Source: Natrinema altunense (GTDB lineage Archaea; Halobacteriota; Halobacteria; Halobacteriales; Natrialbaceae). Taken from it: a DNA stretch of 64,000 nt. The position numbers were made by a program, and so were the translations under genes. The notes under the pieces were generated by a model that saw only the letters and a program-made list of their open reading frames with translations, searched no databases and was not told the origin of the DNA. Each line of letters opens with the position of its first letter. The first letter of the stretch is position 1. Shown here one piece after another: positions 34,153-43,769 of the stretch. The DNA is taken from contig NZ_JNCS01000003.1 in NCBI RefSeq assembly GCF_000731985.1, forward strand, positions 62,001 through 126,000, written 5' to 3'.

Positions 34153-35760
34153 TCAATCGAAGTGAAACTCCTCGACGCGACGGACCGCGTAGGCTGCCGA
34201 GAGGAGACCGACGATCGCTGCGAGCGTACACGACGCGATGGTTCCAATGATGCGGACGACGGCCTGTGACGGGCCGATTGCCGACGCGATCGCGCCGGCG
34301 ACGGTCGAGCTGTGGGCGGCGAGCGTCGGCATCGCGACGAGGAAGACGACCAGCGAGTAGACGACAAACGCCAGCGTACTCGGGACGATCGCTTCGGTGC
34401 TCCGGGAGACGCTGACTTCCTCGAAGCGGGGGAATATCGCGCCGATCCCGGTGGCGATCGGACCGGCGAAGACGGTGAGTGCGAGCGCACTCACGGCAAG
34501 CGTGACGACTGACTCCACCGAGTGGGGGCTCGCTACCCCGAATCCGATGACCGTCACGAGAGTCACCGGCCCCACGAGGAGCACACCGGCCACGACGTGT
34601 CCGACGACGAGCGCTCTGCCGGGGGCCCTGCTCAGGAGCGTCGCCGGGAGGGCGGCCCCTTCGTTCCCGACGACGTTGAGTGCGAACAGCGCGCCGGCGA
34701 CCCAGGGACCGAAGCAAACGATCCAGATCGGGAGACCCCGGCCGATCGTTCCCGTCTGGACGGCGTTCATAACCGGGTTGATCAACAAAAAGAGAGGGTA
34801 GAACGCGAACGTCAGCGTGATCGGGGCTCGCCGCGCTCGCTTCCAATCCGCCGTCGCGACACCCAGTACCGGCTGTGGAAGGAGTCCCGAAAGTCGGCTC
34901 GCCGTGGACGACGATCCGGGCTCCGCTTCGTGCTCGATGTGAACGCCGTCGGCGTACCAGATCCCGGCCGCGAGTCGCGGCATCCCGGCGGCGTTCGCGA
35001 GCAGGAACGCGCCGCTCGCGAGCAGCGCCCCGACGCTGCGACCGATCGACGCCGTCGACACCGAGCCGACGAGCGCAAGGTCGCCGTACCAGCCGATCGG
35101 CGTCGGCTCGAGGAGCTGAGACAGCGGCTCGAGCACGGACGCGAACGACTGCGTGAAGATGACGCCGAAGTAGACGATCACGAACAGCCCGAACAGGACC
35201 GACCGGAGTTGCGTCAGCAGTGTCGATCGAACGCCGGCGTTTCTGATGGCAAGCGAGACGAGGAAGCCAGTCGTGAGCGCCGTCGCCAGCGTCGTACAAA
35301 CAGTGAGAAAGAGGGGGAGTACCGACAGCACCGATCCGGTTCCCGCAGCGAACAGGAGTGACCCGCCCACGGCGATCAGGATGGCAGGAGCTCCCCAGAC
35401 GACGCATTCTGCCAGCAGCAGGCCGGCAAGCAGCTCCCGGTGGGAGACGGTCGTCAGATAACCGTCGAGGCGGTCCGGGCGGAGTGCCGTCGCGTACGCC
35501 CGATAACCGCCGAAGCCGGCGACGAACAGCCACGCGTAGACGAACCCGAGCCGGGTCAGCGACAGCGGCGTTTCGATCTCTCCGGACGCGACGCCCGAAC
35601 CGAAGAGGTAGATCCCGAACAGCCCACCGAGTCCCAGCGGAACCAAGAACAGGGCCGAGATACCGATCGCAATCAACTGGGCCGTGTTTCCGGACAGAAC
35701 CCGCCAGCGGCGGCTGAGTTCGAGGCGACCGATCGTAACGACGTGTTCTCGCGTGCCCAT
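34153..35760 (-). CDS. ABC transporter permease
   Basis: The protein has 535 residues with about 12 hydrophobic segments in two halves, separated by a soluble stretch at about 265-290. No binding-protein-dependent permease motif (EAA) is seen, as expected for an ABC-2-like exporter. The gene starts right after the ATPase gene stop (the ATG is 2 bases past it). The pair probably forms an exporter. The substrate is unknown. Confidence 0.8.
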   Translation of the reverse strand: MGTREHVVTIGRLELSRRWRVLSGNTAQLIAIGISALFLVPLGLGGLFGIYLFGSGVASGEIETPLSLTRLGFVYAWLFVAGFGGYRAYATALRPDRLDGYLTTVSHRELLAGLLLAECVVWGAPAILIAVGGSLLFAAGTGSVLSVLPLFLTVCTTLATALTTGFLVSLAIRNAGVRSTLLTQLRSVLFGLFVIVYFGVIFTQSFASVLEPLSQLLEPTPIGWYGDLALVGSVSTASIGRSVGALLASGAFLLANAAGMPRLAAGIWYADGVHIEHEAEPGSSSTASRLSGLLPQPVLGVATADWKRARRAPITLTFAFYPLFLLINPVMNAVQTGTIGRGLPIWIVCFGPWVAGALFALNVVGNEGAALPATLLSRAPGRALVVGHVVAGVLLVGPVTLVTVIGFGVASPHSVESVVTLAVSALALTVFAGPIATGIGAIFPRFEEVSVSRSTEAIVPSTLAFVVYSLVVFLVAMPTLAAHSSTVAGAIASAIGPSQAVVRIIGTIASCTLAAIVGLLSAAYAVRRVEEFHFD

Positions 35761-35762
35761 CG

Positions 35763-36521
35763 TCACTGTACCGCCGCGCCGTGGTCAGTCGTGACCGCGA
35801 GGAACACGTCCTCGAGCGTCGAGTCCGACTCGCTTTCGACCTGCCGAGTCAGGGCCTCGGGAGCTCCCTCGGCGACGATTCGGCCGTCCGAGAGCACACC
35901 GACGGTATCGGCGAGCTCCTCGACGACGGGGAGGATGTGCGTCGAGAGGAAGACGGTGTGACCCTCGGCTGCCATCTCCGCGATGGCGTCCATGACCGTT
36001 CGGGCGGCCCGCGGGTCGAGTCCGCTCGTCGGCTCGTCGAGGAAGAGCACGTCGGGTTCGTGCAATAGCGCCTGAACGAGCCCGATCTTCTGGCGCATCC
36101 CCTTGGAGTACTCTTCGATCCGTTTCCCGGCATCGCCGGCCAGATCGAAGCGCTCGAGCCACGCGTCGATCCGCTGCTCCGCCGCCGAAGCGGGGATATC
36201 GCGAAGCCGTGCGAAGTACTCGAGTTGTTCGTACCCGGTCAGTTCGTCGAACACGGGCGGATCCTCGGGCAGGTACCCGATCGCGTCGCGGACCCCGTCG
36301 CGGTCGGTCACGGGGATGCCTACGATCCTCGCGTCACCTGCGGACGGCCGAGTGAGGGTCGTCAGCATTCGCATCGTGGTCGTCTTTCCCGCTCCGTTCG
36401 GGCCGAGAAAGCCGTAGACGGTCCCCCGCTCGACGGCGAGGTCGACGCTCTCGACGGCGAGCGTGTTGCCGAATCGTTTCCGTAAATCGGTCGCCTCGAT
36501 CGCTAACTGGGTGGCGGACAT
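35763..36521 (-). CDS. ABC transporter ATP-binding protein
   Basis: The 252-residue ATPase has Walker A GPNGAGKTT, the signature YSKGMRQKI, Walker B VLFLDEPTSGLDP and the H-loop STHILPVVEE. It belongs to the CcmA/NatA-like exporter group. It is followed at once by the permease gene and preceded on the same strand, 77 bases upstream, by a small acidic protein gene. It energises export by the partner permease. Confidence 0.92.
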   Translation of the reverse strand: MSATQLAIEATDLRKRFGNTLAVESVDLAVERGTVYGFLGPNGAGKTTTMRMLTTLTRPSAGDARIVGIPVTDRDGVRDAIGYLPEDPPVFDELTGYEQLEYFARLRDIPASAAEQRIDAWLERFDLAGDAGKRIEEYSKGMRQKIGLVQALLHEPDVLFLDEPTSGLDPRAARTVMDAIAEMAAEGHTVFLSTHILPVVEELADTVGVLSDGRIVAEGAPEALTRQVESESDSTLEDVFLAVTTDHGAAVQ

Positions 36522-36598
36522 CTGGTTGCCTCTGTCGTTTTATGGAACTAGTTACTCGTCGAATCGAACCGGTCCGCGTGTCGTCGACGGCGCTCCGA

Positions 36599-36838
36599 TC
36601 AGCCCGTCTCCGGATCGTCGATCGCGTCGTCGAGTCCGTGGTGTTCCGCGGGGCCGACGACCTCGTCGATCCGTTCCTCGCCGCGCAGTTCTCGCGTGGG
36701 CGGCTCCTCTCGTTGGGATTCGACGACGGGCTCCGCCTCGCCGCCGGTGACCGAAAGAAACACCGACCGGAGCTGTTCGGTCTTGTCCGTTCCATTCGTT
36801 TCGTCGTTCTCGTCGGCTTCGGTTCGTTCGTTACTCAT
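36599..36838 (-). CDS. Small acidic conserved protein upstream of the ABC genes
   Basis: The protein has 79 residues and no membrane segment. The middle, LRSVFLSVTGGEAEPVVESQ, and the end, GPAEHHGLDDAIDDPETG, have the look of a conserved haloarchaeal protein. The sequence is strongly acidic. A TATA box (TTTATA on the minus strand, 36880-36885) lies about 45 bases before its ATG. It seems to open the operon with the ABC exporter. The function is unknown. Confidence 0.65.
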   Translation of the reverse strand: MSNERTEADENDETNGTDKTEQLRSVFLSVTGGEAEPVVESQREEPPTRELRGEERIDEVVGPAEHHGLDDAIDDPETG

Positions 36839-36879
36839 GGCTGCCGTACCCTACTGGGACCGGAGGGTTGGCGTGTGAA

Positions 36880-36885
36880 TATAAA
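36880..36885 (-). promoter_or_regulatory. TATA box of the small acidic protein/ABC operon
   Basis: On the minus strand the site reads CCGGTTTATATTC. It predicts a start near 36856 and a leader of about 18 nt before the ATG at 36838. Confidence 0.5.
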
Positions 36886-37019
36886 CCGGCTGCCACTTTC
36901 ACGACCTGAAAACGCGCGTGGACGACGATTCCTGAACGGACCGATACCTCGAGCCTTGCCGCACGGATTCCGTGGGCGGATAGCCGTCCACGGCCGATAA
37001 GCAGCGCCGAGACGCCCGT

Positions 37020-38387
37020 TCAGTCGATGTCGACGCGCGTTCCGTATCCGGACTCGCCGACGACCGCCCCATCCTCGGCCACGATGTCACCGCGGACGAC
37101 CGTCGCGATCGCTTTGCCGGTAAACGTCTCACCCTCGAACGGCGTCACGCAGTTCTTCGAGTGCAGTTCCGTTCGGTCCGCGAGCGTCCACTCCCGGTCG
37201 GGGTCGACGATCGTGAAATCGGCGTCGGTCCCGACCTGGAGCGATCCCTTCTGTGGGTACATTCCCCAGACCTGGGCCGGCCGCGTCGAGTGGCGGCGCA
37301 CCCACTCCTCGAGCGTGAGTCGGCCCTGATCGACGAAGGTGAGCATGGCCGGGACCTCGGTCTCGAGGCCGACGAACCCCGAGATCGCGTCCCAGGTGTT
37401 GCCGAAGGGGTCGTCGACTTTCTTCTCCGCTGGGGTGTGGGGCGCGTGATCGGTCGCGATACAGTCGATCGTGTCCTGATCGATGCCGACATCCCAGAGT
37501 GTCGCGCGCTCCTCGGCGTCCCGGATCGGCGGCTGAACGCGTGCGACGTTGCCCTTCTCACGCATGACATCCTCGGTGAACCAGAGGTAGTGGGGGGTCG
37601 TCTCGGCGGTGACGTCGACACCCCGGTCCTTGCCGCGGGCGACGGCCTCGGCGGCCGAACCGGAGGAGACGTGGAACATGTGTATTTTCGCGTCCGTCTC
37701 CTCGGCAAAGGTGATCATTCGCTCGACGGCCTCTCGCTCGGCGATCACGGGCCGCGAGTGGGAGTGATCGATCGGTTCGTTTCGCCCCTCGGCCGTGAAC
37801 CGCTTCGTGTAGTGATCGATGATCTCGCCGTTCTCCTCGTGAAAGCCCAGCCGTTTGCCCGTCTTCCCGATTCGCTCCATCGCCTCGAGGATCTCGCCGT
37901 CGTTCGGCGGCGGCACGTCGCCGACCGTCGACCCGAGGAAGATCTTGAACCCGAGCGCGCCGGTCTCGTCGATCGCGGGGATCAGATCGAGGTTCTCAGA
38001 GGTGACGACGGCGTAGCTCTGGAAGTCGACGTGAGCCGACGCCTCGCCGCGCTCGAATTTGAGTTCGAGATGTTCGGGCCGGTCGATCACCGGGTCCGTG
38101 TTCGGCATCCCGACGACGGTCGTCACGCCGCCGGCCGCCGCCGCGCGCGTCGCGGACTCCCAGTCTTCCTTGTACTCGAGGCCGGGTTCGCGGTTGTGGA
38201 TGTGACAGTCGACGATGCCGGGGACCAGCACGTTCCCTTCGGCGTCGAGGACGCGGTCGGCCTCGGGAAGTCGGTCGCTCCGACCGACGGCGACGATGGT
38301 GTCGTCCTCGACGGCGACGCCCGCGTCGGGCGTCCGCCCCGCGGGTGTGACGACGGTACAGTTGCGTACGACGAGATCCACGGTCAT
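37020..38387 (-). CDS. Dihydroorotase/allantoinase-type cyclic amidohydrolase
   Basis: The 455-residue enzyme belongs to the amidohydrolase superfamily. Metal ligands are visible: DCHIHNREPGLEYKE (about 60) and the carboxylatable Lys in GALGFKIFLGS (about 147). Further ligands are HMFHVSSGSAA, ETTPHYLWFT and IATDHAPHTPAEK. These motifs fit dihydroorotase and allantoinase equally. As a pyrD gene lies 4 kb away in the window, dihydroorotase (pyrimidine pathway) is favoured, but the two are not in one operon. The length is typical of the class I type. Confidence 0.8.
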   Translation of the reverse strand: MTVDLVVRNCTVVTPAGRTPDAGVAVEDDTIVAVGRSDRLPEADRVLDAEGNVLVPGIVDCHIHNREPGLEYKEDWESATRAAAAGGVTTVVGMPNTDPVIDRPEHLELKFERGEASAHVDFQSYAVVTSENLDLIPAIDETGALGFKIFLGSTVGDVPPPNDGEILEAMERIGKTGKRLGFHEENGEIIDHYTKRFTAEGRNEPIDHSHSRPVIAEREAVERMITFAEETDAKIHMFHVSSGSAAEAVARGKDRGVDVTAETTPHYLWFTEDVMREKGNVARVQPPIRDAEERATLWDVGIDQDTIDCIATDHAPHTPAEKKVDDPFGNTWDAISGFVGLETEVPAMLTFVDQGRLTLEEWVRRHSTRPAQVWGMYPQKGSLQVGTDADFTIVDPDREWTLADRTELHSKNCVTPFEGETFTGKAIATVVRGDIVAEDGAVVGESGYGTRVDID

Positions 38388-38525
38388 TACCGTGGGGTTG
38401 CCGAGGACCGCGCATATAGCTTCCCCAAACGGACCGTCGCCGCGGTGTCCCTCGCAGCCGGAACGTGTTCGGCGTGGACCCCCGTCCGGTTTGCGAGTGT
38501 CGGACGTGAGACCGCTCCGAGTCCC

Positions 38526-38906
38526 TCAGTCGGTCGGTTCGGAGGGCAATTGTTCCCGATAGGCGGCTCTGACCGACGCCGGGGCGCGATAGTCGCGCCG
38601 TTCCGCGATGGCCGTCGCGACGATCAAAAACGCGAGTAACACGGCGGCTATCGACTTCGAATCGGTCGGATCGACCCGGTCCCACGTGCGGTGGAGCCAG
38701 AAGATATCCGTCAGTACGGACGTGCGATGGAGTTCGGAAAGTCGCTCCGCGGCTATCGGACTGATCCAGTGGACGTCAGGGAGCATCGCCCACCCTCCCC
38801 CCAGTAGAATCACCGTTCGCGGATACCGGTCGGTCGGAACGAGATACGTGACGACCAGCGTCGTCATCGCCGCCCCGAACGCGAAATGGCCGATGGCGAT
38901 CGACAT
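38526..38906 (-). CDS. Membrane protein of the DUF457/LexA-linked hydrolase-like type, divergent
   Basis: The protein has 126 residues with three or four hydrophobic segments. It starts MSIAIGHFAFGAA, with His7. Its GGGWAMLPDVHW recalls the GALLPDxDH metal motif of the YdjM family of membrane-bound hydrolases. The later His residues are few, so activity is uncertain. A polar basic tail ends the protein. Similar short proteins are common in haloarchaea. Confidence 0.6.
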   Translation of the reverse strand: MSIAIGHFAFGAAMTTLVVTYLVPTDRYPRTVILLGGGWAMLPDVHWISPIAAERLSELHRTSVLTDIFWLHRTWDRVDPTDSKSIAAVLLAFLIVATAIAERRDYRAPASVRAAYREQLPSEPTD

Positions 38907-39055
38907 CTACCGGAGCTGTCGGCCGTCGGACGTATACGTTTTCCCGATCGGCGCCGACATCAGGGCCGTAAGCGATCCCTTCCCCTCGAGCGAGCACGGG
39001 CACGACGGCGGTACGAGTGCGATACTAAACAGCGAGGGTCTGGTCGTGGGCGGAA

Positions 39056-40036
39056 ATGGACTCGAACGCGATACGCGACAGCACGATCCTCGTGACCGGC
39101 GGTGCGGGTTTCATCGGGAGTCACCTCGTCGAGGCCCTGGCCCCCCACAACGAGGTCAGAGTACTCGACGACTTCACGACCGGCGACCGCGCCTACCTGC
39201 CCGACGACGTAACGGTCGTCGACGGCGACGTTCGTGACCCGATCGCCCTACAGAAGGCGGCCCGCGGCGTCGACGTGATCTTCCACCACGCCGCGCTCGT
39301 CAGCGTCACCCAAAGCGTCGACGACCCTCGCCGGAGCAACCAGACGAACCTCGAGGCGAGCCTGCTGGTCCTCGAGCAGGCCCGCCAGGAGGACGCGCGG
39401 GTCGTCGTCGCCTCGAGCGCGGCCGTGTACGGCCACCCCGAAACGCTGCCGGTGCCGGAGACGGCATCGACGACGCCGACGTCACCGTACGGCGTCCAGA
39501 AGCTCGCTGCCGACCAGTACGCTCGCCTCTACGAGGGGCTGTACGGGCTCGAGACCGTCGCGCTGCGGTATTTCAACGTTTACGGGCCGCGCCAGCGCGG
39601 ACCCTACAGCGGGGTGATCTCGACGTTCCTCGAGCAGGCGCGGGCGGACGAGCCGATCACGGTCGAGGGCGACGGCCGGCAGAGTCGCGATTTCGTCCAC
39701 GTCAGCGACGTGGTCCGAGCGAACCTGCGGGCGGCCACGACCGACGCGGTCGGTGAGGCGTACAACATCGGGACGGGGCAGCGAACGACGATTCTGGACC
39801 TCGCCGAGACGATTCGGACGGCCACGGGCTCCGATTCGACGATCGTCCACCGCGAGCCCCGCTCCGGCGATATCAGACACAGCGGCGCGGACACGTCGAA
39901 AGCGACCCGCCAACTCGGGTTCGACGCCACGGTCGGCATCGAATCGGGCATCCGGTCGCTGGTCGGCGACGATCGGTCCAACGCGGCGACCGACACCGCC
40001 CTCGAACCGAACCGAGGCGGCGGATCGTATCGCTGA
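39056..40036 (+). CDS. NAD-dependent epimerase/dehydratase (UDP-glucose 4-epimerase-like)
   Basis: The 326-residue extended SDR has the NAD-binding GGAGFIGSHL at the start. DFTTGDRAYL, SSAAVYGHP and the catalytic Tyr-Lys in YGVQKLAADQY follow. RYFNVYGPRQRG and GDGRQSRDFVHVSDV are typical of GalE/UDP-sugar epimerases. It probably makes a UDP-sugar for the surface glycans of the cluster that begins about 6 kb downstream. It stands alone. Confidence 0.88.
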   Translation: MDSNAIRDSTILVTGGAGFIGSHLVEALAPHNEVRVLDDFTTGDRAYLPDDVTVVDGDVRDPIALQKAARGVDVIFHHAALVSVTQSVDDPRRSNQTNLEASLLVLEQARQEDARVVVASSAAVYGHPETLPVPETASTTPTSPYGVQKLAADQYARLYEGLYGLETVALRYFNVYGPRQRGPYSGVISTFLEQARADEPITVEGDGRQSRDFVHVSDVVRANLRAATTDAVGEAYNIGTGQRTTILDLAETIRTATGSDSTIVHREPRSGDIRHSGADTSKATRQLGFDATVGIESGIRSLVGDDRSNAATDTALEPNRGGGSYR

Positions 40037-40449
40037 CACGGGCGATCGGTACGCTCGTGGACGGCGGTCGCGCTCGAGCGGGCCGCAGTACTCACGCGTC
40101 CCATCCGTGGCCGACGGGCGACGCGCAAACGCCGACGCAAGCGCCACCGGACCGATGAATCGCTCGGTCGTGTCCGATCGGGAGAGAGTCTCGCCAACGT
40201 TTTTTTACCGGCTAAATCCGGAGCGAATCCGCGCTAACCGTTCCAAACGTCCGGTTGCGTTTATTCAGTCCGTCGAGCAAAGGCTGCCTATACCATGCCC
40301 GGCGAGTGTTCCAGCAGTCCGTTCTCGCATCGCGACGGCGTTCCGCCGCCACACGGCTGCCCGTTTCGGATCGGCCGCGGCAGCCGACACGTCGGTTGCG
40401 TTGAACTCACAGGTGTCGTGAGATACCGGAAACACGCTAACAGAATATG
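40037..40449. other. Intergenic region, no gene seen
   Basis: The only long open stretches here are Arg- or Cys-rich and unlike real haloarchaeal proteins. The 40200-40270 part is AT-rich with TTTTTTTACCGG, a possible terminator T-run for the epimerase gene. Confidence 0.4.
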
Positions 40450-40458
40450 TATTATAAA
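40450..40458 (+). promoter_or_regulatory. TATA box before the HTH-membrane regulator
   Basis: TATTATAAA lies about 70 bases before the ATG at 40526. It predicts a start near 40480 and a leader of about 45 nt. Confidence 0.4.
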
Positions 40459-40525
40459 AAACAATTTGTGGGCCGATCACGACGGTACAGGACATGAATC
40501 ACGTGACTAGAGACCGTTCACAGCC

Positions 40526-41026
40526 ATGAGCAGCCGACGACGGGGTTCCACGCTCCGCGACGCATACGGGTCGTCGAGCAGTGGTGCAGTCGCGTCCACG
40601 ATCACCGCGAGTTCGTGGTTCGGAGTCCTTCCGGGAGTGGGCCGGCCGCTCCAACTGGATGGGGGTGCTCATCTCGCGGCCATGGCCGGCATGGTCGCGC
40701 TCGCAGTGCTCGGTGGAATACTCGTCGCGCGCAACCGATACGAGGAACCGGCCTCGGCGGCAGCTGATTCGGAGCCGAGCCGTGAGGAGTTCGTAACCGA
40801 CCGAGAGCGGGTACAGCAACTCCTGCGGGAGAACGGGGGACGGATGAAACAGTCGAAGATCGTCGATTCGGTCGACTGGTCGAAAGCCAAGGTCAGTCGC
40901 CTGCTCGCCGATCTCGAGGACGACGGCCGGATTACGAAACTGCGACTCGGGCGGGAGAACCTGGTCTGTCTCCCGGGCCACGAACCGACGGCGTCGAAGT
41001 CACCCGAACAGGTGAACGACGACTAG
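40526..41026 (+). CDS. Membrane-anchored MarR-like HTH regulator
   Basis: The protein has 166 residues. One hydrophobic segment (about 50-67, MAGMVALAVLGGILVA) is preceded by a Ser-rich head. The C-terminal half is a winged helix with EEFVTDRERVQQLLRENGG, MKQSKIVDSVDWSKAKVSRL and the wing DDGRITKLRLGRENLVCL. This matches the haloarchaeal family of one-span HTH proteins (DUF7343-like). It stands at the left edge of the surface protein and glycan region, and may regulate the acidic surface protein downstream. Confidence 0.75.
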   Translation: MSSRRRGSTLRDAYGSSSSGAVASTITASSWFGVLPGVGRPLQLDGGAHLAAMAGMVALAVLGGILVARNRYEEPASAAADSEPSREEFVTDRERVQQLLRENGGRMKQSKIVDSVDWSKAKVSRLLADLEDDGRITKLRLGRENLVCLPGHEPTASKSPEQVNDD

Positions 41027-41206
41027 CGTCGGCACCGGTCCGGACCATCCTGAGGGCGAGATCGAACGACGGCGGTCCGGTATCCGTCGGGCGGCGGGAG
41101 GGGAAACGAGGGGGCGGTCGTTCCTATCAGCAATCGTTGGTTTCCGTTCGCGAGGATGCCACTGGTGGGCCGTAGTATTCGATTTCGGAGCGTAATGGTT
41201 CTGCTG

Positions 41207-41214
41207 GTTTATCC
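41207..41214 (+). promoter_or_regulatory. TATA-like box before the acidic surface protein
   Basis: GGTTTATC at about 41207-41214 would place transcription near 41238. That is after the first possible ATG (41232) and before the second (41253). It therefore favours the second start. Confidence 0.35.
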
Positions 41215-41252
41215 GCCGAAGGAACGACGGGATGGATGCCTTCACGGCAACT

Positions 41253-43052
41253 ATGAACGCACGCAATCAGTTACTCGTCGTACTTACCGCGCTGATGGTC
41301 GTCAGCTCTGGCGGGGCGATGGTGGCAGCCGCAACGGGCGGTGACACCGTCGAACAGGGCGACAACGTCAGCGAGGACGAGTACGAGGGGACAGACATCG
41401 AATCGGCGGACGAATCAGTAGCCGAGAGCCAGAATCAGTCGGACACGGCGACCGGACTGCAGGACAACGCGTCCGACGACGGCGAACTCGAGCCGGATAC
41501 CGAATCCGACAATCAGGCGGCGTACGTGACGTTTAACGACCAGACGATCGAGAACGACACGGTCGTCGTCGAGAACGCCACGCTCGCGAGCGGCGGCTTC
41601 GTGGCGATCCACGACAGCAGCCTCCTCGTCGGCAACGTCGTCGATAGCGTGATCGGCGTCTCGACGTACCTCGAGGCAGGCACGCACGAGAACATCGAAA
41701 TCACGCTCGACGAGCCGCTCGAGGAAGACGAGACGCTGATCGCGATGCCGCATCGCGACACGAACGACAACGAGACGTACGATTTCGTCGAGACCGAAGG
41801 ACAGGCCGACGGGCCATACCTCACGGCCGACAACGAACCGGTGACCGACGATGCGGAGATCACCGTCGATGGCGTGGAGGACGAAGCGCCCGTCGACGAG
41901 GAGCCGGTTGACAACGAGACCGACGACGAACCGGTTGACAACGAGACCGACGACGAACCGGTTGACAACGAGACCGACGACGAACCGGTCGACAACGAGA
42001 CCGACGATGAGCCGATCATAGAAGAGCCGGTCGACGAGGAACCGGTCGACAACGAGACCGACGACGAACCGGTCGTAGAAGAGCCAGTTGAGGAAGAACC
42101 CGTCGAGGAAGAGCCGGTCGAGGACGAGCCGATGGACCAGCTGCCCGTCGATGCCGATGACCGTCCAGTCTTCGTCACGGTCGAGAACCTCACGCTCGAG
42201 GACCTAAACGCCGAGAACACGTCCGTGTACGTTCTCGTCGTGGGTGACGATCTCGATACCGACGACCTGCCGGACGAGATCGATAACATCACCGAGGAGC
42301 CGATCGTCGACGATACCGACGACGAACTGCCCGATAACGAGACTGACGAGGACACCGACGACGAAATCGACGACGACGAGATCGATGACGACGACGCTGA
42401 CGACGGATTGTTCGATAACGAGACTGACGAAGACACCGACGACGAAACTGACGGGGATATAGACGAGGACACCGACGGCGAAATCGACGACGACGAGACC
42501 GATGACGACGACGCTGACGACGGATTGTTCGATAACGAGACTGACGAGGACACCGACGACGAAATCGACGACGCTGACGACGAAGTGACAGCCGAGTCCT
42601 TCGAAGTGAGTGATCTCGAGGCCCCCGAGAGCGCCACGGTCGGTGAGAACATCACGGTGACGGCGACCGTCGAGAACCCGAGCGACGAGGAACGCACCGA
42701 GTCCGTCCAGTTCCGACTCGAGGGTGACCTGGTCGCCGAGCAGAACGTGACCCTCGACAGCGGCGAGAGTGACGATGTCGAGTTCGAGGTCGAGACGAGC
42801 GCGCTGCAGGCGGGTTCGTACATCCACATGATCCTCGCCGATCAGTCCGGTGAGGTCGCGATACTCGAACTGACCGAAGAAACCGACACTGACGAGGACG
42901 ACGTCGACGGTATCGATGACGAAACCGATGCCGACGAAACCGACGACGAACTCAACGAGACGGACGAGACCGATGCGGACGATCTCGACGACACGGACGG
43001 GATCGATGACGACAACGAGACGAACGACACCGACGACGGCTTGACGGCCTAA
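41253..43052 (+). CDS. Highly acidic secreted surface protein with tandem repeats (DUF7282-like)
   Basis: From the ATG at 41253 the protein has 599 residues. A Sec signal peptide (MNARNQLLVVLTALMVVSS to about residue 28) starts it. A DUF7282-like domain follows with AAYVTFNDQTIENDTVVVEN and GVSTYLEAGTHENIEI, then TLIAMPHRDTN. Next come four 9-residue repeats (EPVDNETDD, 41901-42008 in DNA) and further E-E-P-V repeats. Two longer Asp-rich repeats (about 42330-42580) follow. A CARDB-like domain lies near the end (SDLEAPESATVGENITVTAT), then another Asp/Glu/Thr tail. An in-frame ATG at 41232 is the alternative start. It is probably an extracellular or cell-wall protein. Confidence 0.82.
   Translation: MNARNQLLVVLTALMVVSSGGAMVAAATGGDTVEQGDNVSEDEYEGTDIESADESVAESQNQSDTATGLQDNASDDGELEPDTESDNQAAYVTFNDQTIENDTVVVENATLASGGFVAIHDSSLLVGNVVDSVIGVSTYLEAGTHENIEITLDEPLEEDETLIAMPHRDTNDNETYDFVETEGQADGPYLTADNEPVTDDAEITVDGVEDEAPVDEEPVDNETDDEPVDNETDDEPVDNETDDEPVDNETDDEPIIEEPVDEEPVDNETDDEPVVEEPVEEEPVEEEPVEDEPMDQLPVDADDRPVFVTVENLTLEDLNAENTSVYVLVVGDDLDTDDLPDEIDNITEEPIVDDTDDELPDNETDEDTDDEIDDDEIDDDDADDGLFDNETDEDTDDETDGDIDEDTDGEIDDDETDDDDADDGLFDNETDEDTDDEIDDADDEVTAESFEVSDLEAPESATVGENITVTATVENPSDEERTESVQFRLEGDLVAEQNVTLDSGESDDVEFEVETSALQAGSYIHMILADQSGEVAILELTEETDTDEDDVDGIDDETDADETDDELNETDETDADDLDDTDGIDDDNETNDTDDGLTA
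41901..42008 (+). repeat. Four tandem 27-bp repeats in the acidic surface protein gene
   Basis: The unit encodes EPVDNETDD and is repeated four times (41901-41927, 41928-41954, 41955-41981, 41982-42008) with only a few third-position differences. It lies in frame and changes the repeat number of a coding sequence, not an intergenic site. Confidence 0.9.
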
Positions 43053-43265
43053 CCGAGGAGACTCCAACGGACAGCGCGTCTTTTCGCGCCGTCGCGGACG
43101 CTACGGCGGCGGTGTGCGTCGACCGAACGGCGACCGGGAGTCGATTTCTTCGCCGCTCGTGTTGCTCCTCGAGCGCCGCGACAGTTCTCACGGCACCGGT
43201 ACCACAAGTGGTCGGAGCGGTTCGAGCCGTCGGTCACGAAACGCAAAGCACAGCCGCGACCGCGC

Positions 43266-43769
43266 TCAGCCGAGCAGTCGATAGAGGCTGCTCGCGGCGA
43301 CGGAGAGGAAGACGAGCACGCTCGAGAACACGGGATCGACGCTCGAGACGACGGGCAGGTCGAGTCCGGCCAACGCGATGACGGCGAGACCGAGCACGCA
43401 GAGTCCGAGGTGGACCCGTAAGACCCGCGAGTGATCGGCCGTGTGACCGTCGACGTACTGTAGGACCGCCTCGAAGTGACGGCCGGACCGAATCGTCTTC
43501 GCGTCGGAATCGTACTCGATGACGGCGTCCTCCTCGAGTTGAGGGAGATGCGTCTGTTGGAGGGAGACGTAGACGCTCTTGTAGAGGTTGTTCGGGACTG
43601 GCGTCGTGTCGGATTCGGTGGCAGCGATCTCGGTTGCGACATCGGAGACGTCGATCTGTCCGCCCTCCTCTGCGAGCAGTTGTACGATCGCACGTCGTCT
43701 GTCGTTGCCGAGGATGTGAAACACGTCGCTCTCCTCGAGCGGATCAGTTCTGTCCGTTTGGACTGACAT
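43266..43769 (-). CDS. HTH-membrane regulator (DUF7344-like), copy 1
   Basis: The protein has 167 residues. The N-terminal winged helix reads DVFHILGNDRRRAIVQLL and goes to SVYVSLQQTHLPQLEED (about 15-85). Two membrane segments follow (about 118-137 and 144-162). A second copy of the same architecture sits at 47109-47645. The family is common near haloarchaeal surface-glycan genes. It is probably a transcription factor held at the membrane. Confidence 0.78.
   Translation of the reverse strand: MSVQTDRTDPLEESDVFHILGNDRRRAIVQLLAEEGGQIDVSDVATEIAATESDTTPVPNNLYKSVYVSLQQTHLPQLEEDAVIEYDSDAKTIRSGRHFEAVLQYVDGHTADHSRVLRVHLGLCVLGLAVIALAGLDLPVVSSVDPVFSSVLVFLSVAASSLYRLLG

Noticed and set aside
40265-40495. 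A small minus-strand gene of 76 codons
   Set aside because: It is rich in Cys, Val and Ala with no haloarchaeal acidic character and no domain, and it covers a TATA box for the gene on the plus strand.
41901-42008. Tandem repeats as a CRISPR array
   Set aside because: The units are directly adjacent with no spacers, lie in frame in a coding sequence, and encode an acidic peptide.
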